Below are positions 7,950 to 16,615 of a stretch of DNA of 26,924 nt, piece by piece (within the stretch, counting starts at the first letter, position 1; each line of letters starts with the position of its first letter). Both the position numbers and the translations under genes were made by a program. The stretch comes from Nitrospirota bacterium. GTDB lineage: Bacteria > Nitrospirota_A > Leptospirillia > Leptospirillales > Leptospirillaceae. The stretch spans positions 1 to 26,924 of the forward strand of contig JAKCCY010000025.1 in NCBI GenBank assembly GCA_021838765.1, in the 5' to 3' direction. The notes below the pieces were generated by a model. That model was not told the DNA's origin, did not search any database, and worked only from the letters and a program-made list of their open reading frames with translations.

Positions 7950-10900
7950 ATGACAGCCAACAATGATTCCCTTGATCAGAAAAAATCGGTCAGAATGACC
8001 TTTGATGACTGGGACCTTTTTGAACCGTCCCCCGATGGCATCTTCCTCCTTGATCCAGAACAGCTCAGAATCGTCAAGACAAATTCAACATTCCTGAAGA
8101 TGCTCGGGATGGAGCCCGAAGATCTGCCCCCCGGAAGCCCGCTTTCACGATTCGCAACCACCCCCGCCTCCATCACCGAAACAAACATCAAAAGACTTTT
8201 CGGGATTCCGGAAAGGTCCGGCAACTTCTCCACCCGCTACCGGAAAAAAGATGGATCGATCTTCCATGCGAGGCTGCGCGCCACATTGGCGGGAGACCAC
8301 GGGAACGCCATCCTCTTTGTCAGGGTCATCGATGTCACCGGGGAGGCCGAAGCCGAGAAGATCAACCATGTCTGCAGCATGATCGATCAGCAGATCCTGT
8401 TGAAGAACCCCCTTCAGGAGGTCCTTCGGTCGGCCATTCATGAGTTGGCCACCTTTTTTTCTTTCCCGGCCGTTACCTGCGTCTTTCCCACCGCGGAGAA
8501 AACAGTCGGGGAGATCGAAGTTGCAGGGATCGACAAAAAACTGATCTCCGCCATCCTCGAACCGGCATCCCCCATCCATACGGGCTTTCCGATCGCCAAA
8601 CCGGCCATGCTGGACAGAACCTTCCAGCCACTCACCGATCTTTTCCTGAACAGGGAAAATCTCTCCCGTGACGGATCGGCCACATGGTGTATCGATCACG
8701 GCGTGGAAGAGGTGCTGTCGATCCCCATATCCGGAGTCGATGGAGAAGCTCCTTATGCGATTCTCTCTTTTTTCTCCAAAATACCGGGATATCTCTCCGA
8801 AGTCCGGAAAAATCAGCTGCAGGTTTTTGCGGGAAGAATCCAGATTTCCTTTTCCGGAGCCCAGAAACAGATCGAAAACGAGATCCAGAAAACGGTCCTC
8901 TTCTCCGAAGCCCCGCTTGGCATCCTTCTTTACGATCTCAAAACATTTGCCATTGTGGATGCCAACAAGGCATTTCTTTCCATGATCGGCGCTTCGGAAA
9001 TCGGGGAGATCTCAACAACAAGCTTCAAAGACCTTATGACCTGCTGCGGCAACGACCAGCAGAAACCCGGAAAAAGCGGGACGGAATCCGAAAAAACCGT
9101 CCGGAGGGAAATGTGCCGGAAAGACGGATCCCGGTTCCAGGCCGAGCTGACCTTTTCCCAGGTGGATCTCCGGGGAAAACAGATGGCACTCGTCCATATC
9201 CGGGACATCAGCCAGCAGGTCATCACCGAAGAAACGACGCTTCTCTCGGCCGAACTCGACCGGATGATCGTCAGGGGCTCCTCTCTCGAGGAGCTGATCA
9301 GGTTTACCCTCCGAAAGATTCAGAAGATCTTCCCTTTTTTTGCCTCATATTTTTTTCTGACAGCCCCGGACAGGAGGATCCAGTACCTCGCCATCGAATC
9401 CGCCGACCCCCGGTATGAGGAAGAGCTTCTCAAACGCACCCGGGACTATCGCTGGGACACATTCCCCGGAAACAGGACACTTCTTGGACAGGCGGTCAAT
9501 CAGAACCGGCCCCTCTACGCATCTCTCGATAACAACTTTATGGAGACACCTCTTTCAGAATGGAGCAGACAGTTTGGCCTCTCCGCCCTGTACCTGATCC
9601 CCGCCAACTTTGAGCAGTCCGTTATTCCCTGGGGCGTTCTCTCGACGGCGGTCCTTTCCGAGAGGGATCTCGGGAAAGAAACCCGGGATCATCTGGACCT
9701 CATCATGGAAAAGCTCGAGAATGCCTATAAAAATCAGAAAGAATTCGAGAAACTCCAGTCGGAGAGGAACAGCATCTTTGAAGAAGCTCCGGACGGCATC
9801 TATCTTCTCGATGCGCAGTCTCTTTCCATCCTGGAAACCAATCAGGTTTTCTGCCGGATGCTCGGAGCAAAAAGCAAGAACGATATCGTCGGGAAAACCA
9901 TTTCCGATATTACCGACAATACCGGAGACGGCATCAGCGAGATTTTTGAAAAGGCAGAAGCCACCCAGAACCACTCAAGTGCCCTCCGCCACCGGTTTTC
10001 CCGTCTGAACGGAAGCCATATCAATGTTCTTCTGAGCTTTAAGCAGGTGACATTCAGAAACCGGAAAGCCTTTCTGACCCATGTCAGGGATATCACCGAA
10101 GAAGTTCAGTCGGAAGAGGCCAACCGGATCGCCCGGGAGGTTGACCGGCTGATCCTTTCCGGAAGTTCCATCGACGACCTCCTTGAAGCAGTCGCCCGGG
10201 AGATTTTTGAGGCCTTCTCCTTCGCCGGCGTCACATTCGCCGTTCCGGGTGTGGATGGATCCATCTCCTTCCAGAAACATATCAACTCGCTTGACCTTCC
10301 GGAAGACTTCATCTCCCTGATCAAAAACGGGGTCAACCGGAACAGCTCCCTCTACCAGACAACCTCGTTTTCCCGCGCCATCTCCTCGAAGGAACCGGAG
10401 TTTGTCTGCGGAGACGCGCTTGACAGGAACCCGCTTTCAAAACAGTTGCGGCAGGCAGGAGTCGAAGCGATCTTTGCCATTCCTGTCCTTTACGGAGCGG
10501 ACACCCTGCCAAGAACGATCCTGGTCCTCTGGGCCCGACACCCGGAAGACATGAACACCCACCTTCGGAAAACCCTGGTGGAGTTTACGGACAAGATCCG
10601 GCTGGCGTTTTTCCGGATGGAGGAGCAGAACAGGATCCGCCTTGGACAGTCCGCCATGGAATCAAGCCAAAGCCCCATGGTGATCACAAGGCCCGATGGG
10701 TCGGTCGAGTGGGCCAATCCGACCTTCTACCGGATGATCGGAGCAGCGGACCTGCGGCCGGAAGACATTCACCTCCCCGTGCTTTTCCCATGCCCTCCCG
10801 AAAAGGTCAAGAAAAAACATCTCGAGGAAGTCCTTTGCACCGGAGAAGTCTTCGACGGCATTGAAACGGGGTGGACGATCGACAAGAGGAGGATCTCCGT

Positions 10901-13178
10901 CCGGGCCATTGTCTCCCCGCTCAGGAACCATGCCGGGGCGTGGACACATTCCCTCATTCACTTCAACGACATTACCCAGGAACTGGAGCTGTCCGAGATC
11001 GACCACCTTATCGCCGAACTCGACCTGAAAGTCTTGAAGGGAGACTCCCTCAGGGATCTTCTGGCCCACCTTTCAAGGCGGGTTCGAAAGATCCACGAAT
11101 CGATCTGGGTCCATGTCATGATCGGAGACCAGGCCGGCAATCTCTGGACACAGGCCTTTTCAGCGGAAAAAGCCAGCATCGCCGACGAGATCAGAAAGAT
11201 CCCGGAGCCTGTCCACTCACCCGGCGATACTGACTCCATCTCGAATAAGGCCATCAGGAGCGGACGGCACGAATCCCTGCACATCACCGAAATGGGCGAC
11301 GACTATCCTTTTGCAAAGCTCCTGAAATCCTTTGGGGTGGCAGAGGTTCATGCATTCCCGTTCCGGGCGACTGAAGGCCGGCCGGGCATCATCACCATCA
11401 TGCAGAAAACGGTCGGAAGCATCGCTTCAGTTTCACAGGACAGGATCGAGCAACTGCTGAAACGCCTTTCCAATGTCATTGAGCGGTATTCCGAGCAGGA
11501 GCGGTTGCGGCTTCAGGAAGCCGCCATGGAAAATGTTGCAAACGGCATCATGATCACCGACACCACCGGAAAGATCGAATCTGTCAACGAAGCGCTTGTC
11601 CATATGTCTGGCTACGAACGTGAAGAGCTTATCGGTGGCAACCCCAGAATTCTTAAATCCGGACGACATGACCCGTCCCTTTACGAATCGCTCTGGCAAA
11701 ACCTTCTGAGCGGAAAATCCGCCGACAATATCCTGATCAACCGAAGAAAGGACGGAAGTTTCTTTACCGTCGAGTCCAGCATCACCCCAATGCGCTCTCC
11801 TTCAGGGAAAATCACCCATTTCATACAGATCCAGAAAGACGTCTCACAGAGAATCCAGAAAGACCGGGAAATCTGGAACCTTGCCAATATCGATCCACTG
11901 ACAGGCCTTTTCAACCGGGCTGCATTCCTCACCCGGCTGAAATCCGAGATACGAAGATCGGCAAGGGACGCCTACTCCCTGATCCTTCTCTTTCTCGATC
12001 TCGACGGGTTCAAGGAAATCAACGACACAATGGGCCATGCCGCCGGTGACCGTTACCTGAAGGTGATCGCCGAACGACTTCTGAACAGTGTTCGAACCAA
12101 TGACCTTGTCGCAAGGCTCGGAGGAGACGAATTTGTCATCCTTCTGACAGAAGTTTCGGATATCATGACAACGACAAGCTTCGTGACAAAGATTCTCGAA
12201 CGACTCTCCATGCCCGTCATGATCGACGAGAGAGAGATCCATACCAGCTCGTCGATTGGGCTTTCCACCTATCCCAAAGATGCTGTCGACGGCGAAGATC
12301 TGCTCAGGAAAGCCGATATCGCCATGTACCAGGTCAAAAGCCATGAAAAGAACGGATGGCTGTTTTATGACCCCGAGATGGAAGAAAAGATCCGGAAACG
12401 CTACAACCAGGAAAGCGCACTGCGGACCGCCATCGCCAATCGGGAGTTCACCCTGTTTTATCAGCCACAGGTTGACATTCCCAAAAACAAGATTGTCGGC
12501 GTCGAGGCGCTCGTCCGCTGGAAAAAACCGTCCGGGGAAATCATCTCCCCGATCGAGTTCATTCCTCTTGCCGAAGAGACCGGGCTCATCATCCCGCTGG
12601 GGGAGTGGATCCTCGAAGAAGTCATCCGGACCGCCGCCAGATGGCATACGGGTGGACGACCAAGGATTCGTCTTGCGATGAATGTCTCGATACGGCAGTT
12701 CTGGAACCAGCAGTTCTGGGATCTCTTCGACAGAAAGATTGAGGAACATCCCGATCTTTCAAAATGGCTCACCATAGAACTGACAGAGAGCCTTTTGATG
12801 AAAGATCCGATCAGGGCCAGGGAGCGACTGATGGACATCCGGAACCAGGGGGTCAAGATCGCCATCGACGACTTCGGGACAGGATATTCTTCCCTGTCCT
12901 ACCTGACCAGACTTCCGGTGGATGTTCTCAAGGTTCCCCAGGAATTTGTCCTCCAGATGAAAAACAGCTCCCTTGACCTCTCGATGGTCCGGACGATCAT
13001 CCAGATGGCCAAGAGCCTGTCGCTCCAGCTTGTGGGAGAGGGTGCCGAGACCAGATCGGAGGTGGACATCCTGACGGAGCTTGAATGCATGGTCCTCCAG
13101 GGATATGCCATCTCCCGGCCGCTTCCGCTTGATCAGATGGAGTCCTTCATGGACAGGGAGATCGAACCGTTCCTGTGA
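7950..13178 (+). CDS. Giant c-di-GMP signalling protein: (PAS-GAF)x4-PAS-GGDEF-EAL
   Basis: This 1742-residue protein has no obvious membrane segment, so it is probably cytosolic. Approximate order: PAS1 18-133, GAF1 135-305, PAS2 306-422, GAF2 425-600, PAS3 600-717, GAF3 720-890, PAS4 895-1010, GAF4 1012-1185, PAS5 1188-1300, GGDEF 1302-1475, EAL 1482-1742. PAS starts recur every 290 residues or so and each PAS-GAF junction has a similar helix (for example EEANRIAREVDRLILSGSS). The cyclase motif is intact (RLGGDEF, 1389-1395), with an inhibitory RxxD site (RTND, 1382-1385) five residues before GGDEF. The phosphodiesterase motifs EAL (1519-1521), NVS, ELTES, DDFGTGYSS, GEGAET and QGYAISRP are present, but the usual KID reads KVP. 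It is therefore probably a bifunctional or switchable c-di-GMP enzyme with many sensory inputs. The gene is monocistronic. No strong ribosome-binding site is seen. Confidence 0.95.
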   Translation: MTANNDSLDQKKSVRMTFDDWDLFEPSPDGIFLLDPEQLRIVKTNSTFLKMLGMEPEDLPPGSPLSRFATTPASITETNIKRLFGIPERSGNFSTRYRKKDGSIFHARLRATLAGDHGNAILFVRVIDVTGEAEAEKINHVCSMIDQQILLKNPLQEVLRSAIHELATFFSFPAVTCVFPTAEKTVGEIEVAGIDKKLISAILEPASPIHTGFPIAKPAMLDRTFQPLTDLFLNRENLSRDGSATWCIDHGVEEVLSIPISGVDGEAPYAILSFFSKIPGYLSEVRKNQLQVFAGRIQISFSGAQKQIENEIQKTVLFSEAPLGILLYDLKTFAIVDANKAFLSMIGASEIGEISTTSFKDLMTCCGNDQQKPGKSGTESEKTVRREMCRKDGSRFQAELTFSQVDLRGKQMALVHIRDISQQVITEETTLLSAELDRMIVRGSSLEELIRFTLRKIQKIFPFFASYFFLTAPDRRIQYLAIESADPRYEEELLKRTRDYRWDTFPGNRTLLGQAVNQNRPLYASLDNNFMETPLSEWSRQFGLSALYLIPANFEQSVIPWGVLSTAVLSERDLGKETRDHLDLIMEKLENAYKNQKEFEKLQSERNSIFEEAPDGIYLLDAQSLSILETNQVFCRMLGAKSKNDIVGKTISDITDNTGDGISEIFEKAEATQNHSSALRHRFSRLNGSHINVLLSFKQVTFRNRKAFLTHVRDITEEVQSEEANRIAREVDRLILSGSSIDDLLEAVAREIFEAFSFAGVTFAVPGVDGSISFQKHINSLDLPEDFISLIKNGVNRNSSLYQTTSFSRAISSKEPEFVCGDALDRNPLSKQLRQAGVEAIFAIPVLYGADTLPRTILVLWARHPEDMNTHLRKTLVEFTDKIRLAFFRMEEQNRIRLGQSAMESSQSPMVITRPDGSVEWANPTFYRMIGAADLRPEDIHLPVLFPCPPEKVKKKHLEEVLCTGEVFDGIETGWTIDKRRISVRAIVSPLRNHAGAWTHSLIHFNDITQELELSEIDHLIAELDLKVLKGDSLRDLLAHLSRRVRKIHESIWVHVMIGDQAGNLWTQAFSAEKASIADEIRKIPEPVHSPGDTDSISNKAIRSGRHESLHITEMGDDYPFAKLLKSFGVAEVHAFPFRATEGRPGIITIMQKTVGSIASVSQDRIEQLLKRLSNVIERYSEQERLRLQEAAMENVANGIMITDTTGKIESVNEALVHMSGYEREELIGGNPRILKSGRHDPSLYESLWQNLLSGKSADNILINRRKDGSFFTVESSITPMRSPSGKITHFIQIQKDVSQRIQKDREIWNLANIDPLTGLFNRAAFLTRLKSEIRRSARDAYSLILLFLDLDGFKEINDTMGHAAGDRYLKVIAERLLNSVRTNDLVARLGGDEFVILLTEVSDIMTTTSFVTKILERLSMPVMIDEREIHTSSSIGLSTYPKDAVDGEDLLRKADIAMYQVKSHEKNGWLFYDPEMEEKIRKRYNQESALRTAIANREFTLFYQPQVDIPKNKIVGVEALVRWKKPSGEIISPIEFIPLAEETGLIIPLGEWILEEVIRTAARWHTGGRPRIRLAMNVSIRQFWNQQFWDLFDRKIEEHPDLSKWLTIELTESLLMKDPIRARERLMDIRNQGVKIAIDDFGTGYSSLSYLTRLPVDVLKVPQEFVLQMKNSSLDLSMVRTIIQMAKSLSLQLVGEGAETRSEVDILTELECMVLQGYAISRPLPLDQMESFMDREIEPFL

Positions 13179-13187
13179 TCGAATCCG

Positions 13188-13217
13188 GATCCTGTCTCTT
13201 CACAGCAAGGCAGGATC
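13188..13217. terminator. Possible terminator hairpin after the giant gene
   Basis: GATCCTG (13188-13194) pairs with CAGGATC (13211-13217) across a 16-nt loop. A T-richer stretch (ATCTTTCGATTTT) follows on the plus strand. It lies between the convergent stops at 13178 and 13247. The long loop and interrupted T-run make this weak. Confidence 0.3.
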
Positions 13218-13246
13218 GATCTTTCGATTTTCCCCGGGAGAAGGAA

Positions 13247-13894
13247 TCACTCGCGGGAGACCGATCGCGACAGGAAATGGGCCCCGCCAACAAACAAGAG
13301 GGAGCCGATGACATCGGAACTCCAGTGCCATCCGATAGCATTGACCCCCACAGCGACAATCGCCGCCCACCCCCCCAGAAAAAGGATTTTTTGCCTCTCT
13401 TCCTTTTGCCCGTGAAGCCAGAGAGAAACCAGCGACAGCAGCATGAATGCCCGAAGGGTATGTCCCGAGGGGTAGGAATAGGGCGTCTTGATGCTGATGA
13501 CGGGATGGAGATAAAGGTCAAGGGGATCCCTCGAAAGAAAAGGGAGTGGCTGAAAAAGAAGGCGTTTCATGACATGCTCCAGAACACCACCCGCCAGAAA
13601 AAACCCGGTCAGGAACAATGCTGGCAGTGTCTTGTCGCTTCCCTCCGTCTTCCTCCGGAAAACGAGATAAAGGACTCCAATCCAGATCGGCAGAGAAAAC
13701 TCCACATTCCCTGTCCGGCAGACCAGTCCAAAAAACCAGGCCAGAAACTCCGGCATCCGGTCATGAAAAGCTCTGGCCACCATCAGGTCCACCGGCCTTA
13801 GAAGCCCCTGATCCACCAGTGCCGACCAGAACGAAAAAAGAGCAAGGAAGAGTATTCCCGAAAACAGGGATCGTCGGTCAATCCTATATCTCAA
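13247..13894 (-). CDS. PAP2-superfamily membrane protein with degenerate phosphatase motifs
   Basis: The product is 215 residues from a TTG at 13894-13892, chosen because GGAG at 13903-13900 lies 5 nt upstream and the start overlaps the stop of the previous gene as TTGA. A GTG at 13909 is the alternative. Five or six hydrophobic segments fit the PAP2 fold in the inner membrane. Active-site motif 2 is intact (YPSGHT, residues about 141-146), as are the His and Asp of motif 3 (GWHWSSDVIG, 189-198). The conserved Arg of motif 1 (K-x6-RP) is replaced (KRLLFQPLP) and the SR of motif 3 reads GV. Family members dephosphorylate undecaprenyl pyrophosphate, phosphatidate or lipid A. The missing arginines make activity uncertain. 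It is the last gene of a four-gene minus-strand operon. Confidence 0.8.
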   Translation of the reverse strand: MRYRIDRRSLFSGILFLALFSFWSALVDQGLLRPVDLMVARAFHDRMPEFLAWFFGLVCRTGNVEFSLPIWIGVLYLVFRRKTEGSDKTLPALFLTGFFLAGGVLEHVMKRLLFQPLPFLSRDPLDLYLHPVISIKTPYSYPSGHTLRAFMLLSLVSLWLHGQKEERQKILFLGGWAAIVAVGVNAIGWHWSSDVIGSLLFVGGAHFLSRSVSRE

Positions 13895-14637
13895 TGAGGC
13901 TCCAGCCACCAGGGAATGGGACTCACCGATCCGTTTTTCATGTGCCGGACCGAAATGTCAGAAACAACAAAATAGGCCTTTTCAAAAACCTTCGTCCTGA
14001 ACTTGACCGGTGGACCGGCCCCGGGACTGCAATCTTCAGGATCGGTCAAAACCCAGCACACCCGGCACAGAAGAGGACGATCCTCGTAGATGGAACAAAG
14101 GTTCCCCTCTCCCAGGAACGGGCAAGGGAGATTCTCCTTCTCCCAGTCTTCACAAGTCGCCAAAAGCCCCTCGAAAGTTGAAAGGTCCGCAGGAGGATCG
14201 GTCCTTCCCGACAGCTCCGAAAGTCTGGCATTTCGGCTCCGGACAAGCTCCATCCACTTCTCTCTTCTGTCCGGTGGCTCAGATGAAAGACGATCGCCAA
14301 TCAGCGCGGCCTCGACACTCGAGGTCGAGACCATCACCCTGCAGCAGGCCGCGCATCCAGCCTCGCAGGACATCCCCGGGGCAATCGCCTCTCCCAGCTG
14401 ATCCACCATTTCATAGATCGACCTGAGAGCCTTCCTGGCCCATTCGGGATTTTCCGGCAGGGACTTCCCCTCGGCCTCGATCGACTCAAGACGGGAAATC
14501 ATCTCTTCCATCATCTCAAACGGAGGGTGAACCTCCTCCCTCCTGTAGTTCATGAAAACCGGATGGCCGATCTCAAGCGTCGGACCTTCCTCAAAAAATC
14601 TGGGATCGATCCCTCTTCTGTCCGGAGCCTCACTCAT
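13891..14637 (-). CDS. YkgJ-type cysteine-cluster protein (putative Zn/Fe chelating)
   Basis: The product is 248 residues from the ATG at 14637-14635, with a G-rich ribosome-binding site (GGGGG) 7 nt upstream and an 8-bp overlap with the preceding gene (ATG..TGA). The N-terminal 85 residues are helical and acidic. The cysteine cluster starts at CEAGCAACCR (residues 91-100) and resumes with CPFLGEGNLCSIYEDRPLLC (172-191), then CW and a further Cys. This is the CxxxCxxCC ... CPFL..C.IY..RP..CR layout of the YkgJ/UPF0153 family, thought to bind zinc or an iron-sulfur cluster. The biochemical function is unknown. Its tight coupling to envelope genes on both sides suggests a shared pathway (inference). 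Confidence 0.85.
   Translation of the reverse strand: MSEAPDRRGIDPRFFEEGPTLEIGHPVFMNYRREEVHPPFEMMEEMISRLESIEAEGKSLPENPEWARKALRSIYEMVDQLGEAIAPGMSCEAGCAACCRVMVSTSSVEAALIGDRLSSEPPDRREKWMELVRSRNARLSELSGRTDPPADLSTFEGLLATCEDWEKENLPCPFLGEGNLCSIYEDRPLLCRVCWVLTDPEDCSPGAGPPVKFRTKVFEKAYFVVSDISVRHMKNGSVSPIPWWLEPH
13900..13903 (-). promoter_or_regulatory. Ribosome-binding site at a TTGA start-stop overlap
   Basis: GGAG (complement of CTCC, 13900-13903) is 5 nt before the TTG at 13894. The TTG overlaps the upstream TGA at 13893-13891. This suggests translational coupling between the cysteine-cluster gene and the PAP2 gene. Confidence 0.5.
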
Positions 14638-16072
14638 CAGGCATCCCCCGGACCACATCGCCCGATGTCTTCCGTGGCTCCAGAAAAGGAGTCCGGGATA
14701 AAAGGTCGGCCTTCTCTCCGAGCGAAGACATGTCCATTGCCCTCACATCCCCGCTCCTGTCGGAAAGAAAGATCATCGAACCGATCACAGGAAGAGAGCG
14801 GGGCGGGAGAGGTGCCTTCCCCGCCCATACATGAAGGATCTCTCCATTCATCCGATCAAGCGCGGCAATATGGCCAGAGGGCAGTGGCAGAAAAAGGAGG
14901 CGACCGACGGCGGTCCCCCCCGTGTGGGGATGGTCCCCGACATGGGTTTTCCAGAGCAGCTCACCCCTTTCGGAAACAGCGAAGAGATCCCCCTTCTCCG
15001 GAACCGGGACATACAAAATGCCGTCGGAGGAAACCATGCTGACCATCTCTTCCGGAGTTTCTGGCGATGTCTCCGAAAGAGAACGGGTCCAGAGGATTTT
15101 GCCGGTAACACCGTCGATCGAGACCAGGATCATCCTCCCTGTTCCCCTCTCCCGAAAAACACCGGCAATACCCGCAGAGGTCGACACCGGTCCGCCGATA
15201 AAAAATCGGTCATAGGTCCTGGTATTGGACAAGGCAAGCCGCCAATCGGTTTTCAGGGGAGATTTTCCCACTCTGTCGATCATCGGAGGATTCTCCTGTG
15301 CCAGATAGATCGCATCCGGTCGATCGAGGGGGGAGGCCCATCCGAATGAACCTTCCGAGACAGGAAGATCCACAACCATGTGGCCATCCTGACGGGACAG
15401 GAAAACAAGATGACCGGACCCTGTCGCAAGGGCAATGGTATGGGGCTCCAGGAGAGGGCTTCCCAGAACCGCTCCCGGAAGCCCCTTCGACCAGATCACC
15501 CGGCCCGACCGCTGGGAAAGGGCCCAGATCCGCTCAGAACCATCTCCTCGAAGAAGATGCCTGGTCCTGGTATAAAAAAGCAGATGGCCAAGAGTGATGG
15601 AGGGGGTCGAAGAGACAACATAGAGGGTCTTTTTGGAAAGAATCATCGGAGTATTCACAGGCGCTTCCAGGCGGACGTGCCAGAGCGATTTTCCCGAAGA
15701 AGCCGCGAGGGCCTCTAAGTGCCCCGATCGGGATGCCACAAAAATCCTGCCGGATGCGGTGACAACTCCGGAGAAAAAGTCCTCGGGAACGCCATCCCGG
15801 GCAAATTGCCGGGACCACTCCGATAGCGGAACCGTGGAAACAAAAACAGGATTGTGGGAAGGGAGGGCAGACTCTCCCGGCCAGATCTCCGGAGGAAGGG
15901 GAACAACCGACCCGCCATCCCCTTCCGAAGCCGCCTCGTTCATTGACGGTGAAGGGTTGTTTCCGGGGAAACCAAGCGGGGAAGAAGCCCGGGCAAGATC
16001 CATCAATCCAAAAGGAAGTGTTCCCAGAGCCAAGAGACCAGCCATCAGGAATACCCGGGAAAACGGTCTCAT
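14630..16072 (-). CDS. Secreted PQQ-type beta-propeller protein (BamB-like repeats)
   Basis: The product is 480 residues from the ATG at 16072-16070. This start gives a clear signal peptide (MRPFSRVFLMAGLLALGTLP, cut near ARASS). Starts further upstream to 16207 would bury it. No lipobox Cys follows, so the mature protein is periplasmic or extracellular rather than a lipoprotein. The body holds repeated blades of the PQQ/quinoprotein type: GRIFVASRSGHLEALAASSG, SLWHV, RIWALSQRSGRVIWSKGL, GTGRMILVSIDGVTGKILW, GDLFAVSERGELLWKTHV and GHIAALDRMNGEILHVWAG. There are perhaps seven to eight blades. Catalytic PQQ-binding residues were not identified, so a scaffold role as in BamB is more likely. It is preceded by a BamE-like lipoprotein gene and overlaps the cysteine-cluster gene by 8 bp. 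Confidence 0.85.
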   Translation of the reverse strand: MRPFSRVFLMAGLLALGTLPFGLMDLARASSPLGFPGNNPSPSMNEAASEGDGGSVVPLPPEIWPGESALPSHNPVFVSTVPLSEWSRQFARDGVPEDFFSGVVTASGRIFVASRSGHLEALAASSGKSLWHVRLEAPVNTPMILSKKTLYVVSSTPSITLGHLLFYTRTRHLLRGDGSERIWALSQRSGRVIWSKGLPGAVLGSPLLEPHTIALATGSGHLVFLSRQDGHMVVDLPVSEGSFGWASPLDRPDAIYLAQENPPMIDRVGKSPLKTDWRLALSNTRTYDRFFIGGPVSTSAGIAGVFRERGTGRMILVSIDGVTGKILWTRSLSETSPETPEEMVSMVSSDGILYVPVPEKGDLFAVSERGELLWKTHVGDHPHTGGTAVGRLLFLPLPSGHIAALDRMNGEILHVWAGKAPLPPRSLPVIGSMIFLSDRSGDVRAMDMSSLGEKADLLSRTPFLEPRKTSGDVVRGMPDE

Positions 16073-16184
16073 TCCAAAAACCTGATCAAGTCGTTCATGT
16101 GATGTGTGTCCTTTCCCCGATCCACTGCCGGGAGTATTCTGAAAGGTGGGGGACTTTCCGGAGGAAAGGTTTTGGAAACAGCCC

Positions 16185-16550
16185 CTAGAACGCTTCGGAC
16201 CTGTCAACAGAGCTTGACCGAACCTGTCTTATGACTCCTTTTTCATCGAAGGAGATCGCTATGTTATTCCCGGTGGTACGGCGGTAGAATAGACCCTTGA
16301 TGACCCGATGGCGGTAGATCCACACCTGCTCGCCAAACCGTTTTTCCACCCGGTCCGGCGGGCCGAGCGCGCTCCTGACGTCAGCCATGGTACTGATACC
16401 TGTCTTGAGCTTGAGGAGCGAGGCGGAAGAAACTCTTGTCCCCTCTTCCGTCGTGCAACCGGATATCGAAAAAAGAAGAAGGATGACCACACAAAAAGCT
16501 GGAAACCCGAAGTGCTTTTTTCCAGGCAGGATTTCGGAAATTCGTTTCAT
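16185..16550 (-). CDS. BamE/SmpA-like lipoprotein
   Basis: The product is 121 residues from the ATG at 16550-16548. GAGG lies 6 nt upstream of this ATG, and it gives a proper lipoprotein signal: MKRISEILPGKK, a hydrophobic core, then the lipobox ISGC with Cys at residue 32. The mature part has the SmpA/OmlA/BamE pattern: LLKLKTGISTMADVRSALGP, then P-D-RVEKRFGEQVWIYRHRV and a closing beta segment IAISFDEKGVIRQVRSS. Such proteins sit in the inner leaflet of the outer membrane and assist barrel assembly. Whether this is the BAM subunit or a paralogue is not decided here. It heads the minus-strand operon with the propeller gene and is divergent from PBP1B across only 65 bp. Confidence 0.82.
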   Translation of the reverse strand: MKRISEILPGKKHFGFPAFCVVILLLFSISGCTTEEGTRVSSASLLKLKTGISTMADVRSALGPPDRVEKRFGEQVWIYRHRVIKGLFYRRTTGNNIAISFDEKGVIRQVRSSSVDRSEAF

Positions 16551-16615
16551 CGACAGCCTCTTTTCAGGAAAACATCCTGGAGTCATGTTGATCATCCAAT
16601 GGAGACACACCTGAC

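Noticed and set aside
11844..12749. A 301-codon minus-strand open frame inside the GGDEF-EAL region
   Set aside because: It is antisense to intact GGDEF and EAL motifs; the composition reflects the coding strand.
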